DNA of 64,000 bases from assembly GCF_030506305.1 (NCBI RefSeq), contig NZ_CP119421.1:2620501-2684500 (forward strand), written 5' to 3'. The notes under the pieces were generated by a model that did not search any database, was not told the origin of the DNA, and saw only the letters and a list, made by a program, of their open reading frames with translations. This document shows, in pieces, positions 26,505 through 35,196 of the stretch. Every line of letters begins with the position of its first letter. Within the stretch, counting starts at the first letter, position 1. The stretch comes from Porifericola rhodea (GTDB lineage Bacteria > Bacteroidota > Bacteroidia > Cytophagales > Cyclobacteriaceae). The translations under genes and the position numbers were made by a program.

Positions 26505-27362
26505 ATGAACATCTGCATTGTTGGTTTAGGCTTACTGGGTGGGTCTACAGCATTAGGACTAAAGGCAAAAGATAGTAGCTACCGCATTATAGGGGTAGAC
26601 AACGATCGTGAGCATGCCGCTCAGGCCTTAGTAGGAGAAATAGCCGATAAAATTATGTCTCTGGAAGAAGCGGTACAGCATGCAGATGTCGTAATTCTTG
26701 CTACTCCGGTCAACGTAATTATTAAGCAGTTGCCAGAGGTGCTGGATATGGTAGGGCGCAATGTAGTAGTCACCGACCTGGGTTCTACCAAAGAGCAGAT
26801 TTGTGCTACAGTTCGTGATCATCCTAAGCGTGGACAGTATGTTGCGGCACACCCCATTGCTGGTACTGAGCGCTCCGGACCAGGGGCTGCTTTTCCTGAA
26901 CTTCTTCTTGGTAAGCAAATGATATTATGTGAGCGCGATCGCTCAGACATTGAAGCTCTGGAAATAGTAGAAAATCTTTTTAAGCTAAAACTGAATATGC
27001 GGGTAAGCTATATGGAGGCAGCTGCCCATGACCGACATATCGCCTACGTATCTCACCTCAGCCATATTAGCTCCTTTGCCCTGAGTACCACAGTGCTGGA
27101 TAAAGAAAAAGACGAGCTAAGTATTTTTGAAATGGCAGGTAGCGGCTTCTCCTCTACCGTAAGGCTGGCTAAAAGTTCAGCACAGATGTGGGTGCCTATT
27201 TTCTCTCAAAATACCAAAAATATTTCTTCTGCTCTGGGTAGCTACATCAAGAATCTACAGCGTTTTAAAGATATTATTGATGCGCAGGATGAAGAAGGAG
27301 CCAGTGCAGAAATTACTCGTGCTAACGACATCATCAGAGTACTGTCGGGTATCGAGAAATAA
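26505..27362 (+). CDS. tyrA: Prephenate dehydrogenase
   Basis: A 285-aa NAD-dependent enzyme that converts prephenate to 4-hydroxyphenylpyruvate in tyrosine synthesis. The N-terminal Rossmann motif is GLGLLGGSTALGL (residues ~7-19). HPIAGTERSGPGAA and HDRHIAYVSHLSHISSFAL are the catalytic and substrate-binding motifs of the TyrA family. No chorismate mutase or ACT domain is fused. Length is normal for a monofunctional TyrA. It is cytosolic and co-transcribed with the preceding aminotransferase. Confidence 0.92.
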   Translation: MNICIVGLGLLGGSTALGLKAKDSSYRIIGVDNDREHAAQALVGEIADKIMSLEEAVQHADVVILATPVNVIIKQLPEVLDMVGRNVVVTDLGSTKEQICATVRDHPKRGQYVAAHPIAGTERSGPGAAFPELLLGKQMILCERDRSDIEALEIVENLFKLKLNMRVSYMEAAAHDRHIAYVSHLSHISSFALSTTVLDKEKDELSIFEMAGSGFSSTVRLAKSSAQMWVPIFSQNTKNISSALGSYIKNLQRFKDIIDAQDEEGASAEITRANDIIRVLSGIEK

Positions 27363-27429
27363 ATACAGCAGGCTGGTATGCGAAATCTAACATTTTGCCC
27401 GTATTATTGCTTTCTTAAGCAAAAGACAT

Positions 27430-28446
27430 TTGAATAAGCTATTTTTTACAGGACTTATCTGTGCTATAATTTTATTTTTTGGTACTCCCTTAAAAACTTA
27501 TGCACAGCAGAATGCATTTGTAGATGTTTTTCAGGACACTATGAATGTGAAAATGCTGGTTACTAACCGGGGTTTGTTTACCGCCCTGCGCCAACTGGAA
27601 AGTGACGAGTCACTTAAATTTGCACCTAACAATCGTAGTTACCTGGGTGTAGGAGGTTATGTTTGGGACCTGGGTTTTCAGTTTCATTTTCCGCTACCTA
27701 TTACCTGGTTTTTTGACAGGGCACGTACTACCGAAAGCAGAATTACTGATGTGCAGGCAACGCTTTACCGCAAAAAATGGCTGGTAGAAGGGGTGTTTCA
27801 ATGGTATCGTAACCTCTACCTGAGCGATGACCAAAGCCTGGATAACCTTGCAGAAGGTATACAGGAAGGCAACATTCGGGCAAGGCGAATTATGGTAGGC
27901 GCTTCTCATTTATTTACTGGAGAGCAGGTATCGGTTAAAGCTCCTTTTAATCGTAACCTGAGGCAGGTACAAAGTGCGGGTTCTTTTATGCTTACCGGAG
28001 GCTTTTCTTCCATAGAACTGGAAGGAGAAGAGTCTGTAATACCACTGGGAGCTAGAGAGCGCTTTGCCAATGATACCAGCCTCACTGAAATTAGTGCCAT
28101 CTCTGTATTTGCCCGTCCTGGCTATGCGTATAACTTTGTTTACAATAAATTTTTCTTCCACCTGTCAGGTTCGTTGGGGCTGGCCTTGCAATACAAAATC
28201 TATAAGGATGAAGAGGGCAGACATACCAATTGGGGAGTAGCGCCCAATTACAACGTAAAAGGGGCTACTGGTTTCGATAACGGAAAATATTTTGCAGGCG
28301 TATCTTCGGTATTTACTTTTGGTTCGGTGCAGGTAGACCAGATTCGCCTGCTGGAAACCTCACGAAACCTTCAGCTATTTGTTGGCTACCGGTTTGCCGA
28401 ACCTCAATGGCTTAGAGACTTGAAACCCGGCTTCCTCAACTGGTAA
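27430..28446 (+). CDS. DUF4421-like exported protein
   Basis: A 338-aa protein with an N-terminal signal peptide (hydrophobic ~6-20, ending YAQQ). Its beta-rich body matches my recollection of the DUF4421 family in Bacteroidota: NNRSYLGVGGYVWDLGFQF, then a run of aromatic amphipathic strands and a C-terminal LFVGYRFAEPQW. It is probably an outer-membrane or surface barrel of unknown function. The start is TTG at 27430, with no ATG that would retain the signal peptide. It is 67 bp after tyrA but has no clear metabolic link to it. Confidence 0.6.
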   Translation: MNKLFFTGLICAIILFFGTPLKTYAQQNAFVDVFQDTMNVKMLVTNRGLFTALRQLESDESLKFAPNNRSYLGVGGYVWDLGFQFHFPLPITWFFDRARTTESRITDVQATLYRKKWLVEGVFQWYRNLYLSDDQSLDNLAEGIQEGNIRARRIMVGASHLFTGEQVSVKAPFNRNLRQVQSAGSFMLTGGFSSIELEGEESVIPLGARERFANDTSLTEISAISVFARPGYAYNFVYNKFFFHLSGSLGLALQYKIYKDEEGRHTNWGVAPNYNVKGATGFDNGKYFAGVSSVFTFGSVQVDQIRLLETSRNLQLFVGYRFAEPQWLRDLKPGFLNW

Positions 28447-28547
28447 GCAAAAGTACTGATTATCGAAAACATTGTTTGTTGGCGTAGGTTGATATATAAA
28501 CGGCCAGGTTGATGCCACCGTAATTTTTTCACCTAAAAAGTAGCGTA

Positions 28548-28886
28548 ATGAATACACAGGATATGAAAGAATACATGTCGCCCTTAACTGCTAAAATCAA
28601 TGACTTAAGCAAAAAGGGTTTTGTAACACAGTTTAAGTTTGAAAACGGAGCGCTTAAAGACCGAACTTCAGACAAAAACTATCAGGCTCAGGAGCTTGCG
28701 ATTATAGAGGAGTATCGTTTTGAAGGAGAAAGTAATCCGGATGATATGTCAATACTCTACGCGCTGGAAGCAAAAGATGGCACCAAAGGAATTGTTGTAG
28801 ACGCCTACGGAACTTATTCTGACGAAGATTTAGGAGAGTTTATGAAACGCGTGAAAGAGAAAGGCAAACTGGAAGGCGTTAACTAA
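28548..28886 (+). CDS. Small conserved Bacteroidota protein (mislabelled PRPP synthetase family)
   Basis: A 112-aa soluble protein. It has the family pattern EEYRFEGESNPDDMSILYALEAKDGTKGIVVDAYGTYSD. Relatives in Bacteroidota databases are often called phosphoribosylpyrophosphate synthetase, but the protein is about a third of that enzyme's length and has no PRPP-binding loop, so that name is probably wrong. The fold is likely a small alpha/beta domain. No operon partner; its terminator follows. Confidence 0.75.
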   Translation: MNTQDMKEYMSPLTAKINDLSKKGFVTQFKFENGALKDRTSDKNYQAQELAIIEEYRFEGESNPDDMSILYALEAKDGTKGIVVDAYGTYSDEDLGEFMKRVKEKGKLEGVN

Positions 28887-29225
28887 TAAGATAGTGAGTA
28901 CAATATAAATAGAAAAAAGACCTGCATACTTTGCAGGTTTTTTTTGTTGAGCACTGTCAGGCTATTTTATTCTGTTTGTTTGAGTATAAACCCGCAATTT
29001 CAGATTTGTAGAGTATTAGAAAAGTACTATTACATGCGTAATGAATGACCTACCCATTGGCTTTTATCTATCAAAAAGAAAAAGCTATTTGCTTACTGAA
29101 AAATGTGAATTGTAAATACTAGAAAAGCCGTACATACTTCGCTACTATTTCAAATTTTGTGGTTACGTAAAAAACACAATTCTGAAGAATAGATCTGAAC
29201 AAGGTCAATAACTCATAAGTAAATA
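28887..29225. other. 339-bp intergenic region
   Basis: Contains the terminator described at 28914-28945. The remaining ~280 bp show no gene, RNA or clear repeat, and no convincing promoter pair. Confidence 0.5.
28914..28945 (+). terminator. Rho-independent terminator
   Basis: Arms ACCTGCA (28920-28926) and TGCAGGT (28932-28938), 5-nt loop, and T-run at 28938-28945. The A-run on the left would also allow function on the other strand. Confidence 0.88.
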
Positions 29226-29777
29226 ATGAAACAGCTAATTACAGTTATTCTGCTTGCTTTTAGCTCTACGCTCTACGCGCAGAGTATTAATAGAAATTGG
29301 AAAAGCGACCTAGACACATCTCTGAAGGAGTTTATGCAGTGTGACGATTCTGAAAATGAGGCACAGTGCCATAAATATACGGGCGCTTCACTTAAACAGG
29401 TGTACAAAGTGAACGATTTTTATGCCAGTGATAAAGGTCGCTATATGCTGGTGACAGAGATTTACGATTTTTTACAGAATAGCAGCCAATGGACTCTTTT
29501 AGGCAGAGGCTACGATCAGGAGGCTTTAAACAGTGCTCAGCAGCATGCCAACGCTAACAAAGCTGTGGTAGCTGTAATGAAAGGAAAGGAATATGGACAT
29601 ATGGTGCTTATTCTGCCGGGAGAAGTAGAAAACTCAGGATCTTGGAACCTTCAGGTACCCAATTCAGCCTCTTTCTTTACGCATCAGAAGGAAAAGTCAT
29701 ACATCAATAAAAAATTATCTTACGCATTTACTAACTCAGATCAGGGGCACGTACTTCTCTACGGTCGTAAGTACTGA
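29226..29777 (+). CDS. Secreted protein, candidate NlpC/P60-like cysteine amidase
   Basis: A 183-aa protein with a signal peptide (~1-18, ending YAQ). Two cysteines (Cys39, Cys48) precede an alpha-helical part; then VVAVMKGKEYGHMVLILPG places a His125, and SGSWNLQVPNSASFF holds Asn146. The order Cys, then GH in a beta strand, then a polar third residue resembles papain-like NlpC/P60 and CHAP amidases. I infer a candidate wall- or peptide-cleaving enzyme with Cys48 as nucleophile; no diagnostic signature proves it. Single gene flanked by terminators on both sides. Confidence 0.6.
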   Translation: MKQLITVILLAFSSTLYAQSINRNWKSDLDTSLKEFMQCDDSENEAQCHKYTGASLKQVYKVNDFYASDKGRYMLVTEIYDFLQNSSQWTLLGRGYDQEALNSAQQHANANKAVVAVMKGKEYGHMVLILPGEVENSGSWNLQVPNSASFFTHQKEKSYINKKLSYAFTNSDQGHVLLYGRKY

Positions 29778-29803
29778 TCTGCCAAGGTTGCATTTATACC
29801 CTA

Positions 29804-29843
29804 AGCCTTTTGGAGCATATGAGTCTTCAAAAGGCTTTTTTTT
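29804..29843 (+). terminator. Rho-independent terminator
   Basis: Arms AGCCTTTTG (29804-29812) and CAAAAGGCT (29828-29836), 15-nt loop, and T-run at 29836-29843. Confidence 0.88.
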
Positions 29844-29918
29844 GTGTTGGTATAAGGGTTGAATTTATACTTTTAAGCAGAATATAGTATTTTGCTACCT
29901 TATCAAACACAACCTAAG

Positions 29919-30764
29919 ATGAATCACTCTAGAAAAAACTTTCTCAAACTTATGGGGCTGGGGGCTCTTGCGTCTACAACTCAGCTAAGCTGGGCTGCTC
30001 CCAACCACAAGAAAAAAGACCTGGTGGTGCCGGCAAAAGACTTTAAGCTGGGCGTAGCCTCTTATAGCCTACGAACCCTCTCATTGGATGAGGTAATTGC
30101 GGTAGCTAAAAGATTGGAACTGGATGCCGTATCACTCAAAAGCATGCACCTCCCTCTGGATAGCAGTACTGAAGACATTAAAGCGTCTGCCAAAAAAGTC
30201 AGAGATGCCGGGTTAGACCTTTACGGGGCCGGAGTCATTTACATGAAGACTGAAAAAGAAGTAAAAGAGGCCTTCGCCTATGCACAGGCGGCTGAACTGG
30301 AAATGATTATAGGAGTACCCAATCATAACCTTCTGCCACTTGTAGAAGAGCAGGTAAAAGCTACTGATATTAAATTGGCTATCCATAACCATGGGCCGGG
30401 TGATAAGGTGTTCCCTAGTCCGGACAGTGTATTTGAAAAGATCAGAACCCTGGACAAACGTATCGGACTGTGCATAGATATTGGCCATACTTTTCGTATT
30501 GGACAAGACCCGGCAGCCAAAGCTCGTCAGTATGCTGACAGATTGTATGATGTTCACCTTAAAGATGTAGATAAAAGAGGAGCTAAAGGTGGTACTTTAG
30601 AATTGGGCAGAGGAATTATGGATATTCCTGATTTTATGCGTGCCCTCAAAGATATTAATTATCAGGGGGTAGTAGGTCTGGAGTACGAAAAAGATGGAGA
30701 TGATCCGGTACCAGGTCTGGCAGAGTCGGTGGGGTATGCCCGGGGTGTAATTGCAGCGATTTAG
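29919..30764 (+). CDS. Tat-exported sugar phosphate isomerase/epimerase-like TIM barrel
   Basis: A 281-aa protein of the xylose isomerase-like AP endonuclease 2 superfamily. It opens with MNHSRKNFLKLMGLG; the 'SRKNFLKL' motif is a lysine-substituted twin-arginine-type signal, with the hydrophobic part ending near the AAP site. The mature domain holds beta-barrel strands with the metal ligands expected of the family, visible as AIHNHGPGD, GLCIDIGHTFRIG and YDVHLKDVD. Such proteins are common in Bacteroidota sugar-degradation loci and their substrates are mostly unknown. The open frame starts at TTG 29892, but ATG 29919 fits the signal better. An ordinary Sec signal is also possible. Confidence 0.78.
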   Translation: MNHSRKNFLKLMGLGALASTTQLSWAAPNHKKKDLVVPAKDFKLGVASYSLRTLSLDEVIAVAKRLELDAVSLKSMHLPLDSSTEDIKASAKKVRDAGLDLYGAGVIYMKTEKEVKEAFAYAQAAELEMIIGVPNHNLLPLVEEQVKATDIKLAIHNHGPGDKVFPSPDSVFEKIRTLDKRIGLCIDIGHTFRIGQDPAAKARQYADRLYDVHLKDVDKRGAKGGTLELGRGIMDIPDFMRALKDINYQGVVGLEYEKDGDDPVPGLAESVGYARGVIAAI

Positions 30765-30817
30765 GTGGATTCTTTTGGCATAGCATTTCCTTTATTTACA
30801 TATCGTCATTAATTTAC

Positions 30818-30846
30818 AACGCCTGTCTGTTCAGATAGGCGTTTTG
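30818..30846 (+). terminator. Hairpin / terminator before the beta-lactamase gene
   Basis: Arms AACGCCT (30818-30824) and AGGCGTT (30837-30843), followed by TTGTGTT. It ends about 20 bp before the beta-lactamase ATG, so it either ends the previous transcript or sits in the leader of the next. Confidence 0.6.
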
Positions 30847-30864
30847 TGTTATAATTATACCCAT

Positions 30865-31605
30865 ATGAAATACCGCCGCCTACTTTTTCTTTTGTTCTGT
30901 TTTATTGCTGTTAACGCACACGCTCAGCAGCCAGGCGATACTCTTAAAATTTCTGAGGACTTATTAATAGTACCTTTGAGTAATAAAAGCTTTATACACA
31001 TATCTTATGTTACTTATCCCTCATTTGGAAGAGTAGCGTGTAACGGTATGGTTTACATCAATCAGAATAAAGCAGTAGTTATGGACACACCTCCCAACAA
31101 TGAAATAAGTCGGGAGCTGATAAACTGGATAGAAGAGGAATTTCAGGGGGTAAGTATAGACGCCGTCGTTATTAACCATTTTCATAGCGATTGCCTGGGT
31201 GGCTTAGAGGTTTTCCATGAGGCTGGCGTTACTTCATATGCGTCAGCGCTTACTCGTAAACTTGCAGAGCAGGACAATGCTATACTACCGCAAAAGACAT
31301 TTAAGAAGCAGAAAAAACTGAAAATAGGAGATGTAAGGCTGGAGTGCCGATACCTGGGTGAAGGACACACCAGAGACAATATAGTATGCTGGATACCCGA
31401 TGAAAAAGTGCTCTTCGGAGGCTGTATGGTTAAGTCGGTAAACGCGTCTAAAGGTAATCTGGCAGATGCCAACGTAGAGGCCTGGCCCCATACAGTAGCT
31501 CAGATAAAAAAAGAATATGCTAATGCCACTACAGTAGTGCCTGGCCATGGCAGCGCGGGGGGTACTGAACTGCTGGATTATACCATACAGCTTTTTACGC
31601 CATAA
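30865..31605 (+). CDS. Subclass B1 metallo-beta-lactamase
   Basis: A 246-aa secreted zinc hydrolase that opens beta-lactams. Signal peptide ~1-20 (ending NAHA). All B1 zinc ligands are present: His105, His107 and Asp109 in NHFHSDC, His168 in GEGHTRDN, Cys187 in LFGGCMVKS, and His228 in VVPGHGS. Lys190, the B1 carboxylate-binding lysine, and a GNLADANVEAWP Asn region are also present. Cys110 after the Asp is as in the CcrA-type enzymes. Length fits the subclass. It is chromosomal, alone in its unit, with no mobile elements nearby. ATG at 30865 is preferred over TTG at 30844 because it starts the signal peptide. Confidence 0.93.
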   Translation: MKYRRLLFLLFCFIAVNAHAQQPGDTLKISEDLLIVPLSNKSFIHISYVTYPSFGRVACNGMVYINQNKAVVMDTPPNNEISRELINWIEEEFQGVSIDAVVINHFHSDCLGGLEVFHEAGVTSYASALTRKLAEQDNAILPQKTFKKQKKLKIGDVRLECRYLGEGHTRDNIVCWIPDEKVLFGGCMVKSVNASKGNLADANVEAWPHTVAQIKKEYANATTVVPGHGSAGGTELLDYTIQLFTP

Positions 31606-31649
31606 ATTTAGAGCAGGAAGAAGCTCCTTTTTCAGTTAGTGTAAAACTC

Positions 31650-31657
31650 TATCTTTG
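31650..31657 (+). promoter_or_regulatory. Candidate -7 box for the deacetylase gene
   Basis: TATCTTTG is an exact match to TAnnTTTG, 26 bp upstream of the ATG at 31684. The -33 element is not evident. Confidence 0.4.
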
Positions 31658-31683
31658 GCGCTGCATTATATCAAATTAAACTT

Positions 31684-32616
31684 ATGAAGTACTTTTTTTT
31701 ATGTGGTTTACTATGCCTAAACGTGGCAGCCATTTCGCAAACCAGAGAAGTTTGTTTTACCATTGATGATCTTCCGGTAGTCAACTACGGTATACAAGAA
31801 GAAGCATATCTTGAGGGGATTACTGCCCAGTTGATATCGCACTTTGACACTTATGAGATACCAGCAATAGGTTTTCTTAATGAAACCAAATTGTTTCGGG
31901 AGGGAGGGCTAAGCTCGTTTCAGCTCAAGTTGCTAGAGATGTGGCTCAAAAATGGTTATGAGCTGGGCAACCATACCTACTCTCATATGAACTACCATGC
32001 TGCTACATTTGAAGACTATACAGCTGATATTATCAAAGGCGAAAAGGAAAGTCGTCCTCTTATAGAGAAGTATGGGCAGGAACTTAAATACTTTCGTCAT
32101 CCGTACCTGAGGGTAGGACTTACTAAAGAAAAGCACGACTCTTTAACCCAGTTTCTTGAGCAAAACGGCTACGAAGAAGCACCCGTAACTATTGATAATG
32201 ATGACTACCTCTTTGCTAAAGCTTACCACGAGGCCTTAGTAATGCAGGACAGCGCCACTATGAGCAAAATTGGTAAAGATTACATCAATTATATGGAGGA
32301 AAAAATTCACTATTTTGAAGGAGCCTCCCAAAAGTTATGGAACCGTAACATTAAACATATATTATTGCTCCATGCGAATAAACTAAATGCTGACTACCTG
32401 GATGAACTGGCAGCGATGTATCAGAAAAACGGTTACGATTTTATCAGCCTGAAAGAGGCTCTCACCGACCCGGTTTATCAGCAGGAGATTAGCCGTTATG
32501 GAGATTGGGGTATCTCCTGGGTAGACCGCTGGGCGCTAAGCATGGGCAAAAAGGGCGATTTCTTTAAAGACGACCCCACTACTCCGGAATATGTGAAAGA
32601 ACTCGCGGCGCAATAA
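31684..32616 (+). CDS. Secreted polysaccharide deacetylase
   Basis: A 310-aa NodB-family carbohydrate esterase 4 protein. Signal peptide ~1-18. The NodB motifs are FTIDDLP (motif 1, catalytic Asp pair), GNHTYSHMNYH (motif 2, metal-binding His), FRHPYLRVG (motif 3) and LLLHANKLNADYLDEL near the C-terminus. It removes N- or O-acetyl groups from sugars such as chitin, peptidoglycan or xylan; the substrate is not evident. It is followed 34 bp later by a DUF1080 protein in the same direction, which suggests a two-gene unit for extracellular sugar. Confidence 0.85.
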   Translation: MKYFFLCGLLCLNVAAISQTREVCFTIDDLPVVNYGIQEEAYLEGITAQLISHFDTYEIPAIGFLNETKLFREGGLSSFQLKLLEMWLKNGYELGNHTYSHMNYHAATFEDYTADIIKGEKESRPLIEKYGQELKYFRHPYLRVGLTKEKHDSLTQFLEQNGYEEAPVTIDNDDYLFAKAYHEALVMQDSATMSKIGKDYINYMEEKIHYFEGASQKLWNRNIKHILLLHANKLNADYLDELAAMYQKNGYDFISLKEALTDPVYQQEISRYGDWGISWVDRWALSMGKKGDFFKDDPTTPEYVKELAAQ

Positions 32617-32650
32617 AACAAGACAATTACTACACACCTAAAAACCTACT

Positions 32651-33361
32651 ATGAATTACTATCGTACCAGCTTATTAACTTTAATACTATGCCTAAGTTT
32701 ATTTACTGCTATTGCGCAGAATACCGATGAACTAATGTTTAAGCCTCTTTTCAACGGTAAAGACCTGAGTGGTTGGGTAGATGTAAATACCTCTCCTGAT
32801 ACCTGGAAGGTAGAAGACGGAATACTGGTTTGTAGTGGAAACCCAATTGGGGTAATGCGTAGCGATCGTCAGTACGAAAACTTTATTCTGGAAATTGAAT
32901 GGAGACATATGGAAGCTGGAGGAAACTCTGGCGTATTTGTCTGGAGCGAAGGCACCCCTTTTAAGGACAATCCACTTACAAAAGCTATTGAAGTACAGAT
33001 GCTTGAGCTTGCCTGGGCAGAGCAACACAATCAGACTGATGCCTATGTACACGGTGAGCTGTTTCCTACGATGGGTATGACGGCAATTCCAGACAACCCA
33101 AGAGGAATTCGTAGTAAGTCATTAGAAAAAAGATGTAAAGGTAAGGGAGAGTGGAATAAGTATGTGGTGGTTTGTGTGGATGGCACAGTTAAGCTATCCG
33201 TAAACGGTAAGTTTGTCAATGGTTTACGTGCATCTGAACGCAAGAAAGGTTATATCTGCCTGGAGGCTGAAGGTTCGGAGATTCATTTTCGTAATATCAG
33301 GCTACTGGAGCTGCCTCCCGGAATTACATCCGAAGCACAAACAGCCCCGCTGGTAGACTAA
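32651..33361 (+). CDS. Secreted DUF1080 (3-keto-disaccharide hydrolase family) protein
   Basis: A 236-aa protein with a signal peptide ([22 protein letters not shown]). The body is a jelly-roll of DUF1080 type: [13 protein letters not shown] at the start, [25 protein letters not shown] and a closing [11 protein letters not shown]. The family binds or hydrolyses sugar, some members acting on 3-keto-disaccharides. It is downstream of the polysaccharide deacetylase and may act on the same glycan. Not more specific from sequence. Confidence 0.85.
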   Translation: MNYYRTSLLTLILCLSLFTAIAQNTDELMFKPLFNGKDLSGWVDVNTSPDTWKVEDGILVCSGNPIGVMRSDRQYENFILEIEWRHMEAGGNSGVFVWSEGTPFKDNPLTKAIEVQMLELAWAEQHNQTDAYVHGELFPTMGMTAIPDNPRGIRSKSLEKRCKGKGEWNKYVVVCVDGTVKLSVNGKFVNGLRASERKKGYICLEAEGSEIHFRNIRLLELPPGITSEAQTAPLVD

Positions 33362-33408
33362 GCCTTAAAAGCCCGTAGACTGAGCATGTATCTTTAAAAT
33401 TAGAGGCT

Positions 33409-33993
33409 ATGATGTTTGAGCAATTCTGGAAATTCTGCGAAACTATGGTCAGCTTTACTGCTCAGGAGAAAGAACTCATCAGGCAACAGCTTACCCTCAG
33501 AGACATGCCTAAAAATTATCAGCTGGTGGCAGAAGGTGAGGTGGCGAATGAGGTATTCTTCATCAATAAGGGTTGCATTCGCCTTTACTACCTGCTGGAG
33601 GAGGGTAAAGAAGTAACAGGTTTTATCTTTCAGGAAAATATGTTTGGCGGATCTGCAGAAAGCTTCTTCTCCCAAACGCCTAGTGTGCAAATACTGGAAA
33701 CCATAGAAGAGTGCGAGCTACTGGTGTTATCATATGCTGCCTTGCAGCAACTCTATGATGCCGTACCTAAAATGAACGTGCTCATGCGTAAAATTCTGGA
33801 GCAGCGTATGACGTTTGCCCAGAAGCTGGTGGCATCTCTCATCATCCATAAACCTCAGGACAGGTACACCAGCTATCAGCAGCTACATCCAGACCTGGAA
33901 AACCGCATTCCACAACATGTGCTGGCCAGTTATATGGGTATTACTCCGGTTTCACTTAGCCGCATCAGAAAAAGAATGAGCAGCAAAAAGTGA
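33409..33993 (+). CDS. Crp/Fnr-family transcriptional regulator
   Basis: A 194-aa regulator. Residues ~15-120 form the cyclic-nucleotide-type beta-roll (LVAEGEVANEVFFINKG, FGGSAESFF). The C-terminal HTH is in HVLASYMGITPVSLSRIRKRM. No iron-sulfur cysteine cluster as in Fnr is visible, so sensing is not redox Fnr-like. Whether it binds cAMP is unknown. The start ATGATG is at 33409. It precedes an SRPBCC gene by 68 bp, probably as a unit. Confidence 0.85.
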   Translation: MMFEQFWKFCETMVSFTAQEKELIRQQLTLRDMPKNYQLVAEGEVANEVFFINKGCIRLYYLLEEGKEVTGFIFQENMFGGSAESFFSQTPSVQILETIEECELLVLSYAALQQLYDAVPKMNVLMRKILEQRMTFAQKLVASLIIHKPQDRYTSYQQLHPDLENRIPQHVLASYMGITPVSLSRIRKRMSSKK

Positions 33994-34061
33994 TTTCTTT
34001 ACAATTGTTAATGTAAAGCAATGGTAAGATGATGAATTTTGAGTAAACAAATTTAAATGCC

Positions 34062-34499
34062 ATGAAAGAGCTCAAAACAGAAATCATACTAAATGCCAGT
34101 CCAGAAAGCGTCTGGAAAGTGCTCACCGACTTTCAAAAGTACTCTCAATGGAATCCATTTATTGTTAAAATAGAGGGAGAGCTTAAGCTAAACAGTTTCC
34201 TGAGTACCAGCCTGAAAAGTAAGGATAAACTCATGTCGTTTCGCCCAAAAGTTACTCGTCTGGAAGAAGGGCGAGCTTTTGAGTGGCTGGGTCAGGCATT
34301 TCTAGGTACTTTTAAAGGTAGACACTATTTTGTTCTGGAGCCTTTGGCAGAAGGGAAAACCAAACTCGTTCATGGAGAACAGTTTAGCGGACTACTTAGC
34401 GGGCTGGTGCTACGCATGATTGGCGAAGAGACCCTACAGAATTTTCAGCAGATGAACAAAGCGCTGCAAGCTGAAGTGGAAAAAAGCTTTGTGAGCTAG
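34062..34499 (+). CDS. SRPBCC-family protein
   Basis: A 145-aa protein of the START/Bet v1-like SRPBCC superfamily: ELKTEIILNASPESVWKVL at the N-terminus, TDFQKYSQWNPFI, and an internal cavity-forming beta sheet. It probably binds a small hydrophobic ligand. It is cytosolic and immediately after a Crp/Fnr regulator, possibly its target or partner. The reaction or ligand is unknown. Confidence 0.8.
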   Translation: MKELKTEIILNASPESVWKVLTDFQKYSQWNPFIVKIEGELKLNSFLSTSLKSKDKLMSFRPKVTRLEEGRAFEWLGQAFLGTFKGRHYFVLEPLAEGKTKLVHGEQFSGLLSGLVLRMIGEETLQNFQQMNKALQAEVEKSFVS

Positions 34500-34672
34500 A
34501 TATAAGGCTGAGAGGAATTGAGGGGATATTTATGCTATCAGCTTCTATTTTCTGAGAAATAAAGCTTACATTTAGGTAGATGCATTTTTGCGTATCATTC
34601 GCGTGATTTTTCTTGCCGTCCGGCACCATCAAGTATTATTTGTTACTTCTGTAAGCCCTCAAGCCCTAAGCA

Positions 34673-35008
34673 ATGCCTATAGTAAACTGTTTTATCAAAG
34701 AGAAGGCGCTAAGCCCCGAAAAGCTCGAGCACATAGTAAATGACTGGGCGGAGCTAATTGGTGTAAGTACCGAAGACATCTGCATTAATGTGCTTACCAA
34801 TTTTGTACAGCATGGTCAGCAGTACGAAGCGCTTGCCTACCTTTACCTGCCTTCTCTCTGGAAAGAGCAGGCCGTAGAGCATATTCAAAAAAGCCTGGTA
34901 GAAGTGCTGAGGCGTGCGCTAAACACCACCGCCGATCAGGTTATGCTCCTGACATCTATCATACCCTCCGGACATGTGGTAGAAAAAGGGAAGCTTGTAA
35001 AGTGGTAG
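34673..35008 (+). CDS. Tautomerase-like small protein (probable)
   Basis: A 111-aa protein that begins MPIVNCFIKE, leaving Pro1 as the N-terminal residue after Met removal, which is the hallmark of the tautomerase superfamily. The beta-alpha-beta pattern LSPEKLEHIVNDWAELIGVS and a second half with LVEVLRRALNTTADQVMLLTSIIPSG fit a tandem tautomerase fold. No firm family was recognised. It is separated by 173 bp from the preceding gene. Confidence 0.5.
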   Translation: MPIVNCFIKEKALSPEKLEHIVNDWAELIGVSTEDICINVLTNFVQHGQQYEALAYLYLPSLWKEQAVEHIQKSLVEVLRRALNTTADQVMLLTSIIPSGHVVEKGKLVKW

Positions 35009-35196
35009 CTCACCTTGTATCTGCGTAGCGCTCACAGGCTTTACAATACAGTTTCAAAGTATACTATTTGTAGTGTGCAAAAGCCTTTATAAGTTTATAT
35101 TCATCCATAAACTGTTGCCAAACGTATATTTTTAACTGTTATTTATTGGCAGTCACTGACAGTTTTTTAAACTTATAGCACAAGACTTTTTCACAT

